Shown here: piece by piece, positions 35,086 through 41,755 of the stretch
Numbering within the stretch: position 1 is the first letter of the stretch
How the letters are laid out: every line of letters starts with the position of its first letter
NCBI GenBank assembly: GCA_033856255.1
Contig: JAWVFH010000028.1
Coordinates: forward strand, 156,016-220,015
Reading direction: 5' to 3'
Length of the DNA stretch: 64,000 nucleotides
Source: WHSW01 sp033856255
Lineage (GTDB): Bacteria > Actinomycetota > Thermoleophilia > Solirubrobacterales > 70-9
The notes under the pieces: generated by a model
The model's database searches: none
Told to the model about the DNA's origin: nothing
The model's input: only the letters and a program-made list of their open reading frames with translations
Program-made: the position numbers and the translations under genes

Positions 35086-35684
35086 ACGCTCCTGAACACT
35101 CCGACCACGCGGCCGAGCAGCTGTACGTCGGTTGTGCGGATCGGCTTGTAGGCCTTGTTGGCCGGCTCGAGACGAATCTTGTCCTTCTCCTTGTAGAAGC
35201 TCTTCACCGTCGCCTCGCCGTCGATCATCGCGACCACGATCTCGCCGTCGTCGGCGACCTCGGTCTGACGCACGACCACGAAGTCGTCCTCCAGGATCCC
35301 GGCGCCGATCATCGAGTCGCCCTTGACCCGCAGGATGTAGTCGCCCGTCTCGCCGCCGATCACGTCGGGCACCTCGAGGTAGTCCTCGATGTTCTCCTCG
35401 GCGAGAATCGGCTCGCCGGCGGCGACCTGGCCGACCAGCGGCAGGCCCGCGGGCTGCATCACCTTCTTCGCCTTGTCGACCAGGAGCTCGATCGCGCGCG
35501 GCTTGGTCGGGTCGCGGCGCAGCAGGCCGATCTTCTCCAGGTTGTGGAGATGGGCGTGCACGGTCGAGGAGGAGTGCAGGCCGACGGCCTTGCCGATCTC
35601 CCGCACGGTGGGCGGGTATCCGGTCTTCGCGGCGTACTTGCCGATGAAGTCGAAGATCTCCTTCTGACGCTTGGTCAGGTCCAC
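35082..35684 (-). CDS. lexA: SOS repressor LexA
   Basis: 200 residues from GTG 35684, with AAGGAG ten bases upstream; longer upstream starts would run through the LexA box. N-terminal winged helix (LTKRQKEIFDFIGKYAAKTGYPPTVREIGKAVGLHSSSTVHAHLHNLEKIGLL), then the self-cleavage site Ala89-Gly90 (QVAAGEP), catalytic Ser124 (GDSMIGAGI) and Lys161 (ATVKSFYK). It represses the DNA-damage regulon and is cleaved with RecA help. Its own promoter has a perfect box; a second box lies before the radical SAM gene at 12.3 kb. Confidence 0.97.
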   Translation of the reverse strand: MDLTKRQKEIFDFIGKYAAKTGYPPTVREIGKAVGLHSSSTVHAHLHNLEKIGLLRRDPTKPRAIELLVDKAKKVMQPAGLPLVGQVAAGEPILAEENIEDYLEVPDVIGGETGDYILRVKGDSMIGAGILEDDFVVVRQTEVADDGEIVVAMIDGEATVKSFYKEKDKIRLEPANKAYKPIRTTDVQLLGRVVGVFRSV

Positions 35685-35713
35685 GGTCAGCTCGCTCCTT
35701 CGATCGTTGGACA

Positions 35714-35725
35714 GAACATATGTTC
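35714..35725. promoter_or_regulatory. LexA box upstream of lexA
   Basis: GAACATATGTTC is a perfect 12-base palindrome matching the Gram-positive/actinobacterial SOS box, 30 bases upstream of the lexA start. It implies autoregulation of lexA and its coupled zinc-ribbon gene. Confidence 0.93.
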
Positions 35726-35817
35726 GTAGATAGTAGACACCCTTCCGGACGGATGCAACCGAGCCGCGGGCGAGGCGGCGATCGACGCGCGGGCGTCTAG
35801 AATCGCCCATCCCTCAA

Positions 35818-35903
<86 letters not shown>

Positions 35904-36105
35904 TTAGCAAGCAAGCATCGGGACATGTCCTCTCGGCGGACGGCCGAGTACGCTTGTTGTGAGGCTGTCCCGTCCCGTCCTTTCTCCTCCCCTCCGCCCA
36001 TCGACAGCTCTTGTCCTCGAGGGGATCGAGATATCGCTATGACGCCGAGCAAGGCACCAAGCGCTCGGCGGCCACCAACGTCCAGGCGCTTTAAGGAGCA
36101 GAGGC
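35904..36105. other. Intergenic region after tRNA-Leu
   Basis: About 200 bases without a supported gene. It contains the palindrome GGACATGTCC at about 35928 and the AAGGAG ribosome site (36093) for the following small gene. No integration remnant or repeat of the tRNA 3' end was seen. Confidence 0.5.
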
Positions 36106-36240
36106 ATGGCCTCAGGCGGCAAGCGGAAGACCACGATGGCGAAGCTCAACCGTGAACGCAAGCTTCTCGAGCGTCGGCAAGAGAAGAAGGCCAGGAAGGC
36201 TGCGCGGAAGCAGGCGGTCGCAGACACCCGGGCGACGTAG
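36106..36240 (+). CDS. Small, highly basic protein (44 residues)
   Basis: ATG 36106 with an AAGGAG seven bases before it gives a 44-residue protein ending at TAG 36240. It is dominated by Lys, Arg, Glu and Ala (MASGGKRKTTMAKLNRERKL, then alternating charged runs) and would form one amphipathic charged helix. The composition suggests nucleic-acid or ribosome binding. No family name is known to me; the good ribosome site and coding periodicity support a real gene. Confidence 0.65.
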   Translation: MASGGKRKTTMAKLNRERKLLERRQEKKARKAARKQAVADTRAT

Positions 36241-36272
36241 GTGCGCCGCGGCGGGCCCGCGAACGATCTGAC

Positions 36273-36668
36273 CTACTCCACCACCCCGGCGGCTTGGAGG
36301 GCATCCGCCTTGCTCTGGAAGGCCTTGAAGTGCGTGACCCTGCCGTCGCGCAGCGTGAAGAGGTTCGCGGCGCGGGCCACGGTCTCAATCTCATCCCTGC
36401 CGACGACGATCATCCGAAGCGGAACGACGACCTGATCCTCGCCGACGGGGATGAACTCTCGCGGTTCGATGCGGACTTGCTTCCACATCTCTCGCAGCAG
36501 CGACAGATACTCCCGGACACCCTCGGGGCCGCGATAGACGGCGCCGTCGAGCATCGCGTTCGAGTTGTCGAACTCGACTTTCGGGTCGAACAGCTCCGGG
36601 TCGAAATCGCCGGTCCGAACGAACTCTTCGAAGCCACGACGGACGATCTCCACGTTCTCGTGCGCCAT
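36273..36668 (-). CDS. SnoaL-like/NTF2-fold protein
   Basis: 131 residues from ATG 36668. The start MAHENVEIVRRGFEEFVRTGDFDPELFDPKVEFDNS, then VYRGPEGVREYLSLLREMWKQVRIEPREFIPVGEDQVVVPLRMIVVGRDE and DGRVTHFKAFQSKADALQAAGV, is typical of the small SnoaL-like proteins abundant in soil actinobacteria. The ligand is unknown. It is divergent from the EEP-family gene. Confidence 0.85.
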   Translation of the reverse strand: MAHENVEIVRRGFEEFVRTGDFDPELFDPKVEFDNSNAMLDGAVYRGPEGVREYLSLLREMWKQVRIEPREFIPVGEDQVVVPLRMIVVGRDEIETVARAANLFTLRDGRVTHFKAFQSKADALQAAGVVE

Positions 36669-36801
36669 CGGGTCGAGTATCGCTGACGTCGCCTCTGCGC
36701 AGAAAGCGCGCAGGCGAAGCTGTTCGCGCGGAGCGCGAAAGAGCAGTCCGGCGGCTGAGCGCGGAGCGGATTTCCCCGACGGCGCTGTACAAACCGGCCG
36801 C

Positions 36802-37794
36802 GTGCGGCGACTAGGCGGATGGAACTGGAGCGCGATCGTGGCCTGGTCGTTGGTCGCGGCATGGGCGGCATGGGCCGTGATCCGGCTGTTCGGCCTCGAG
36901 TACGGGTTCCCGCTCGAGGCGATGATGGCCTTCACGCCTCTGGTCGCAGCGACCGCGATCATCCCGATCGCCGCCGCGCTGCTCGCCGGAAGCCGGGCGG
37001 GGGCGGCCCTCGCCACCGTCGTCCTGGTGGTCTTCGCGGTGCTGGTGGTGCCACGCGAGTTCGGCGGTCCGACCGACGCGGCGGGGGGCAACGGGCCCGT
37101 CCTGCGGGTGCTCGCGGCGAACATGAAGCTGGGCAAGGCCGATCCCGATGCGCTCCTCGGCCTGGTCCGCGAGCTGCACGTGGACGTGCTCAGCATCGAA
37201 GAGCAGACGCCGAAGCTCGCCGGCGGCCTCGCCCGAGCCGGGATCGCGGACCTGCTCCCCTACGCCGCGAGCTACACCGACCGCGGCTCGTCCGGCTCCG
37301 GCCTGTATTCGCGCCTCCCCCTCCTCCCCGGCAGCAATCAGCCTCTCCCGGGCGGCTCACCCCTGATCGTGCGTGGCCTCGGGGTGCCGGGCGCCGCCCA
37401 GGTGACCATCTTCAGCGTCCATACCCACTCCCCGACCAACCCGTCCTGGCGCGACGACCTGCGTGCCCTGCCCGCGGCGGCCGAGCAGCCGCAGATACTG
37501 CTCGGCGACTTCAACGCCACCCTCGACCAGGCCGAGTTCCGTGACCTGCTCGACCGCGGCTATGACGACGCCGCCGAGACCCTTGGCGACGGGCTCACAC
37601 CTACCTGGCCGGCGAACCGCCGCTTCCCGCCGCTGGTGACGATCGACCATGTGCTCGCCGACCGGCGAATCGGGATCCGCGAATATTCAGTCGAGGACCT
37701 GCCGGGCAGCGACCACCGCGCCGTCTACGCGGCGCTGGCCCTGCCGCTTGCCGGGACGCTGGCGAGCCCGCCCGCGACGGCGGGCGAGCCCTAG
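36802..37794 (+). CDS. Membrane-anchored endonuclease/exonuclease/phosphatase (EEP) family protein
   Basis: 330 residues from GTG 36802. Two or three N-terminal helices (AIVAWSLVAAWAAWAVIRLFG, MMAFTPLVAATAIIPIAAALLAG, TVVLVVFAVLVV) precede an EEP domain facing the outside. Catalytic motifs: LAANMKLG (Asn), SIEEQTP (Glu, metal), FSVHTHSPT (His), LLGDFNATLD (Asp and Asn), TIDHVLA and GSDHRAVYAAL (final Asp-His). It could be a phosphodiesterase acting on lipids or nucleotides, or an extracellular nuclease. Confidence 0.87.
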   Translation: MRRLGGWNWSAIVAWSLVAAWAAWAVIRLFGLEYGFPLEAMMAFTPLVAATAIIPIAAALLAGSRAGAALATVVLVVFAVLVVPREFGGPTDAAGGNGPVLRVLAANMKLGKADPDALLGLVRELHVDVLSIEEQTPKLAGGLARAGIADLLPYAASYTDRGSSGSGLYSRLPLLPGSNQPLPGGSPLIVRGLGVPGAAQVTIFSVHTHSPTNPSWRDDLRALPAAAEQPQILLGDFNATLDQAEFRDLLDRGYDDAAETLGDGLTPTWPANRRFPPLVTIDHVLADRRIGIREYSVEDLPGSDHRAVYAALALPLAGTLASPPATAGEP

Positions 37795-37855
37795 ATGGGG
37801 TGCTGGTTCGGCTCGCTCAGGTCACGTTCAGGTCGCGTCGGGCACCCTCCCAGAT

Positions 37856-38305
37856 GTGGGCTCGTCGGATCCGACTCGCGTCCTGGTGGTCACTGACCGG
37901 GACGCCACCACGCCCGCTCTTCTGGACACGATCCGGGGGCGCGCGGCGCGCGGTCCCGCCGTCTTCCGGATCCTGGTGCCGAATCCCGCTCCCGCGGAGT
38001 GGAACCCGCTGCACCCGGAGCGACATCTGAAGGTCGCCGAGGCCGAGCGAGAGCTCGCAACCGCCATCCCTCGCGTCGAGGAGGCCGCCGGACACGCCGT
38101 GGAGGGCGTGGTCTCGATCAGACACGACCCGATGGACGCGATCGAGGAGACCCTCCTGGCCGAGCCGTTCGACGAGATCATCCTCGCCACGGCCCCGCAC
38201 CCGATCGAGCGTTGGCTGCATCTCGACCTGCCACACCGCGTGGCGCATCTCGGCCTGCCGGTGACGACGGTCACCGAGCAACACCGCAACGCCGAGGCGA
38301 GCTGA
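37856..38305 (+). CDS. Conserved hypothetical, UspA-like cytoplasmic protein
   Basis: 149 residues from GTG 37856. It opens with a Rossmann-like strand and loop (RVLVVTDRDATTPALLDTIRGRAARGPAVFRILVPNP), has a helix of Glu/Ala, then VVSIRHDPMDAIEETLLAEPFDEIILATAPHPIERWLHLDLPHRVAHLGLPVTTVTEQ. The last part, a strand followed by a helix-capped loop and a short valine strand, resembles the end of universal stress proteins, but the ATP-binding Gly motif is absent. The function is unknown. Confidence 0.7.
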   Translation: MGSSDPTRVLVVTDRDATTPALLDTIRGRAARGPAVFRILVPNPAPAEWNPLHPERHLKVAEAERELATAIPRVEEAAGHAVEGVVSIRHDPMDAIEETLLAEPFDEIILATAPHPIERWLHLDLPHRVAHLGLPVTTVTEQHRNAEAS

Positions 38306-38326
38306 GCGCACCTATAGGCTGGGCCG

Positions 38327-38839
38327 GTGAGCGGGCCGACCACCGGGGAGCAGCTGCGCGACCTGCAGCGGCCGATCAAGGATCGCTACCGCGAGGATGC
38401 CGACGCCGCGCAGATCACCCTCAGCGCCGACGCATCACTCGACGAGGGAATCGCCTGCTCGGTCGAGACGGGCCGCGCCCTGGTCACGGCCGGCCTTCAC
38501 CCGGGGACGGGCGGCGACGGCACGCTGGCGTGCTCGGGCGACATGCTCTTGCAGGCGCTCGTCGCCTGCGCCGGCGTGACGATGCGCTCGGTGGCGACCT
38601 CGATGGGCCTCGAGATCGCCGGCTCCGTCCACGCCGAGGGCGACCTCGACTGGCGCGGCACGATGGCGGTCGACAAGGGGACCCCGGTTGGCTTCACCGA
38701 GATCCGCCTGCGCTTCGAGGTCGGCGGGGACGCGAGCGACGAGGACCTGGAGACGCTGCTGCGCCTTACCGAGCGCTACTGCGTCGTCTTCCAGACCCTC
38801 GCCGCGCGTCCGCGCCTGTCCGTCGCCTTGGGCGACTGA
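38327..38839 (+). CDS. OsmC family protein
   Basis: 170 residues from GTG 38327. The OsmC signature is present: LACSGDMLLQALVACAGVTMRSVATSMGLE with one reactive Cys near residue 84, and the second in TERYCVVFQTL near 146. OsmC/Ohr proteins reduce organic hydroperoxides with a Cys pair; the spacing here fits OsmC-like members. Co-directional with the UspA-like gene 21 bases upstream, suggesting a small stress operon. Confidence 0.88.
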   Translation: MSGPTTGEQLRDLQRPIKDRYREDADAAQITLSADASLDEGIACSVETGRALVTAGLHPGTGGDGTLACSGDMLLQALVACAGVTMRSVATSMGLEIAGSVHAEGDLDWRGTMAVDKGTPVGFTEIRLRFEVGGDASDEDLETLLRLTERYCVVFQTLAARPRLSVALGD

Positions 38840-38848
38840 GCAGCAGCG

Positions 38849-39316
38849 CTACTCGCCGCCGCCGCCGTCGGACTCGCTGTTGATGACGTTGAAGCCACTG
38901 TCGAGATGAACGTCGACCTGGCTGCCGTCGGCCCGGGTGACCTCCACCTCGTAGTAACCCTGCTCGTCGCCGGCCTCGCTGTCGGTGACCTTGCCGCCGC
39001 CCGTCTCCTTGAGCGCTACGGCGCTCGCCTTGTCCAGGGCGCTGCCGGTGATCGGCTGATGGTCGCCGCTGTCCTGGGCACCGCTGTCGGCGCCGTCGTT
39101 GGCGCCCTCGCTATCCGCGGCGTCGGCGGGGTCGTTCCCGCTCTCGCTCTCGTTCGCGTCCGACTGGCCGGCGGGCTCGGACGACTCCGGCGCCTCGGCG
39201 GCCGGCTGCTGCGACGAGCCCCCGCCGCCGGTCGCCCCGGCGATCGCCGCGCCGCCGACGGCGAGCGCCGCAACGGCCGCGATCGCGACCAGTACGCCCT
39301 TGATCTTCTCGTTCAT
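38849..39316 (-). CDS. Secreted or membrane-anchored PepSY-domain protein
   Basis: 155 residues from ATG 39316. One N-terminal hydrophobic helix (GVLVAIAAVAALAVGGAAIAG), a long acidic Ser/Asp/Glu-rich linker (about 35-90), then a PepSY domain (ITGSALDKASAVALKETGGGKVTDSEAGDEQGYYEVEVTRADGSQVDVHLDSGFNVI). PepSY domains inhibit proteases or bind small partners outside the membrane. The acidic linker is unusually long for so small a protein. Confidence 0.85.
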   Translation of the reverse strand: MNEKIKGVLVAIAAVAALAVGGAAIAGATGGGGSSQQPAAEAPESSEPAGQSDANESESGNDPADAADSEGANDGADSGAQDSGDHQPITGSALDKASAVALKETGGGKVTDSEAGDEQGYYEVEVTRADGSQVDVHLDSGFNVINSESDGGGGE

Positions 39317-39476
39317 CCTGCTCTTCCTCTCGTGGTTTGCTCGACCTGGCGGGCAAGCTAGGAAGGGCAGATGAAATGGCCGTGACAAGAGCCGGAAGCT
39401 CTCGTAAAGGTAGGCTCCGCAGATCAGCTCGCGGCTCCTGATCTCCGTTGCCGACCTTGGCGAGACCGGGGTCGCC

Positions 39477-39776
39477 GTGGTCGAGGACCCGGAGCTCGGC
39501 TCGCTCGCGGTCGGGATCAGCGAAGGCGAGCCGTTCGCGACCTCCAATCGCTGCCGGCATCTGGGCGCCTCGCTGGGAACCGGCCACGTCGCCGAGGACG
39601 GATCGCTGGAGTGCCCCTGGCATCACGCGCGCTACGACGTCCACAGCGGGCGGATGATCCGCGGGCCACAGGGCGCCTTCAAGCCGCTCGCGGGGGTCGT
39701 CAAGGGGACAACGGGCCGAGTGGCCCTGGCGACGCACCCGGTCGAGCTTCGCGACGGGGCGATCTGGCTCGCTTGA
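39477..39776 (+). CDS. Rieske [2Fe-2S] ferredoxin-like protein
   Basis: 99 residues from GTG 39477. The cluster motifs are CRHLG (CxH) and CPWHHARYD (CxxH), separated by 17 residues, as in Rieske ferredoxins. It carries electrons at moderate potential, usually for oxygenases or as a stand-alone redox protein. In-frame coding-like sequence (LLISVADLGETGVAV) continues about 13 codons upstream without ATG, GTG or TTG, so translation may begin earlier at a CTG (39438). Confidence 0.9.
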   Translation: MVEDPELGSLAVGISEGEPFATSNRCRHLGASLGTGHVAEDGSLECPWHHARYDVHSGRMIRGPQGAFKPLAGVVKGTTGRVALATHPVELRDGAIWLA

Positions 39777-39804
39777 GGCTCGCTCCGAGGGGTATCTAGG
39801 AGCC

Positions 39805-40002
39805 ATGGATCTCGACGAGCACACCGGCGTCGAGGACAACCTCGAGCGGAACTGCGGGATCTGCGGCGCGACCCTGACCGCGGCCGAGATCGAGGCCTCG
39901 CGCGAGACCGGCGGGCCGTTTCTCTGCTCGACCCACGCCACTGAGGTCCTGCCGGTCGCCGAGGACGCGGCCCCAGCGGGCGAGGACCCGGCCGACCTCT
40001 AG
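39805..40002 (+). CDS. Small zinc-binding-like protein
   Basis: 65 residues. Two metal-ligand pairs: CGICG near residues 17-21 and FLCSTHA near 39-45 (Cys-x2-His). The C-terminal 20 residues are acidic. It looks like a one-zinc adaptor of unknown purpose. It sits 28 bases after the Rieske gene on the same strand and may be co-transcribed. Confidence 0.65.
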   Translation: MDLDEHTGVEDNLERNCGICGATLTAAEIEASRETGGPFLCSTHATEVLPVAEDAAPAGEDPADL

Positions 40003-40020
40003 CTCATAGCGCGGATCTAG

Positions 40021-40227
40021 TTAGTAGCGCGGATCGCGCTCGACGACGACGGCGCCGCGCCGGCGGGCGCCGAAGGCGTAGATCGCGCCGACAACGAAGC
40101 CGATCGCCCCGATCACGATCAGGATCAGCCCGAGCATCTCGAGGTTGACGGCGTCCCATTCGTCTTTCACCGCGTAGCGCAGAATCGCGCCCACGGCCAC
40201 CAGGAATAGTCCTGTTCCCATAGTCAT
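40021..40227 (-). CDS. Small membrane protein, DUF6458-like
   Basis: 68 residues with two membrane helices (GLFLVAVGAILRYAV and MLGLILIVIGAIGFVVGAIYAFG) joined by a short acidic loop (KDEWDAVNLE). This pattern fits the actinobacterial DUF6458 family. The function is unknown. Confidence 0.75.
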   Translation of the reverse strand: MTMGTGLFLVAVGAILRYAVKDEWDAVNLEMLGLILIVIGAIGFVVGAIYAFGARRRGAVVVERDPRY

Positions 40228-40278
40228 GTCAGCGTCCCTACCCGCCTCCGGGCGCCCGAATCGCGCGTGGACGAACGT

Positions 40279-41226
40279 TCAGCCGCCATCGATGCCGGTC
40301 AGCCAGACGGCGTTCAGCGACGGCGCCGGCTCGCCGGCCGGGATCCCGCGGACCGAGCGCTCGGCGCCCAGTCCGTCCGGGATCACGGTCAGCAGCGGGT
40401 CCTGACGCGCCGCCCGCAGCCCCTCGGCGCCGAGCTCGGCAACCCGCACGCTGCCGTCGTGCAGCAGCGCCAGGCGCTCCTGCGGATCGGGCACGACCCG
40501 CAGCTCGATCTGGTCGACGCCGGGCCCGAGGCCACGCTCGGTCCCCCACCAGCTCGTATTGCGGGCCAGCAGCAGGCGGTCGCGGCTGCGCTCGCGAAGC
40601 TCGAACGGGCCGGTGCCGCTCTCCGGCAGCCGGCTGGCGTCCAGCGGCCCGCCGGCGGCCGCCGCGATCGCCCGCGGCGAGACGATCCCGAGCCGCGGCG
40701 AGGCGAGGCGCTGGGGGAAGTCCGGGTCGGGCGCCGGAAGGATGAAGCGGACGAGGTCTGGGCGCGGGGCGTCGACGAGCAGGTCGCCGAGCTGCGCGCG
40801 GCCGCTGGGAACCGAGCGCCAGCGCTCGACGTTGGCGAGCACCGACGAGGCGTTGAACGGGGTCCCGTCCTGGAAGCGCACGCCAGGGCGCAGGCGCACC
40901 CGCCAGACGGTGTTGGCGGCCGAGGGCAGGACGGCGAGCGCCAGGCCGGGCAGCCGGCGCGCGCCGGCGCCGAACGGCCCGTGCAGGTCCTCGACCAGCG
41001 GCTCGTGCAGCTGGCGGGCCGCCAGCCGTTCGGCGGGATTGGACGCGTAGAGCGGGTCGACCGTCAGCGGGCGCTCGCCGACCGCCCAGGCCAGGCTCCC
41101 CGTCGGGGCGCCCGAGCCGGCGGCGCCGATCGCCGCGTTGTCGGGCTCGCCGCCGCCGCAGCCGGCGCTGATCGCCGCGACCGCGGACGCGGTGGCGATC
41201 AGGGAGAGGGTTCTGGAAGGGGTCAG
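40279..41226 (-). CDS. Truncated family 5 solute-binding lipoprotein, probable CTG start
   Basis: The continuous frame begins at CTG 41226, whose last two bases overlap the TGA of secG (CTGA); no ATG, GTG or TTG exists upstream in frame. It reads a lipoprotein signal (RTLSLIATASAVAAISAGC) and then a family 5 peptide/nickel binding domain (WAVGERPLTVDPLYASNPAERL, LRPGVRFQDGTPFNASSVLANVERW, ESGTGPFELRERSRDRLLLARNTSWWG). It ends at about 315 residues, whereas the family usually has about 500, so much of the C-terminal lobe is missing. It may be a decayed or shortened binding protein; no permease is adjacent. Confidence 0.7.
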   Translation of the reverse strand: MTPSRTLSLIATASAVAAISAGCGGGEPDNAAIGAAGSGAPTGSLAWAVGERPLTVDPLYASNPAERLAARQLHEPLVEDLHGPFGAGARRLPGLALAVLPSAANTVWRVRLRPGVRFQDGTPFNASSVLANVERWRSVPSGRAQLGDLLVDAPRPDLVRFILPAPDPDFPQRLASPRLGIVSPRAIAAAAGGPLDASRLPESGTGPFELRERSRDRLLLARNTSWWGTERGLGPGVDQIELRVVPDPQERLALLHDGSVRVAELGAEGLRAARQDPLLTVIPDGLGAERSVRGIPAGEPAPSLNAVWLTGIDGG

Positions 41227-41444
41227 ATCTTCAGCAGAACGATCGTGTTGACGACGAACAGGATCGCGAAGAAGATCGTCCAGCGGTCGAGGTTGCGCTC
41301 GACCAGCGAGCCGCCGACCGAGCCGCCGGTGGCGCCGATCCCGAAGGCGCCGGAGAGCCCCGCGTCCTTGCCCGAGTGCAGCAGCACCAGGAAGATGAGG
41401 ACGACGGAGATGATCACCTGAACGAACTCGAGCACGCTTTGCAT
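41223..41444 (-). CDS. secG: Preprotein translocase subunit SecG
   Basis: 73 residues with two membrane helices (VLEFVQVIISVVLIFLVLLH and WTIFFAILFVVNTIVLL). The loop SGKDAGLSGAFGIGATGG matches the conserved Gly-rich SecG segment. It helps SecYEG translocate proteins across the cytoplasmic membrane. It lies downstream of ccmF and the ccmI-like gene on the same strand. Confidence 0.93.
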   Translation of the reverse strand: MQSVLEFVQVIISVVLIFLVLLHSGKDAGLSGAFGIGATGGSVGGSLVERNLDRWTIFFAILFVVNTIVLLKI

Positions 41445-41455
41445 GGCCGGGCAGT

Positions 41456-41740
41456 TTAGAGGGCGCCGGCCCTGACGTCGTCGATCCGCTTCAGCACCGC
41501 GATCGCCTCGCGGCGCAGCTCGGCGTCGAGGCGCTCCCAGTCGGCGGCCGAGAGCTTGCCCTGCTCGCGGTCGAGCTCGGCGTCGCGGATCTGGCGGTAG
41601 AGCGCCTCCTTGCGGGCCTCGAGGTCGGCGAGCTCCGGGTTCTCCGCCGGCGCTGGCTCCTCCCCGCCGTGGCGGCGCAGCGGCGCGATCACGAAGGCCG
41701 CGAGCAGGGCGAGGATGATCAGCGCGAGGACGAGCTCCAT
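41456..41740 (-). CDS. Short CcmI-like cytochrome c biogenesis protein
   Basis: 94 residues: one N-terminal helix (LVLALIILALLAAFVIAPL) and a cytoplasmic coiled segment LEARKEALYRQIRDAELDREQGKLSAADWERLDAELRREAI. This equals the N-terminal part of CcmI/CycH (heme lyase adaptor) without the TPR domain. It begins 15 bases after ccmF, supporting a role in presenting apocytochrome or stabilising the CcmF complex. Assignment rests on this similarity and context. Confidence 0.75.
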   Translation of the reverse strand: MELVLALIILALLAAFVIAPLRRHGGEEPAPAENPELADLEARKEALYRQIRDAELDREQGKLSAADWERLDAELRREAIAVLKRIDDVRAGAL

Positions 41741-41755
41741 CGGGGGCGCGGGGCG

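Noticed and set aside
34559..35095. Reading frames across the RNase P RNA.
   Set aside because: The strand and structure fit rnpB; conserved RNA blocks and a terminator explain the region.
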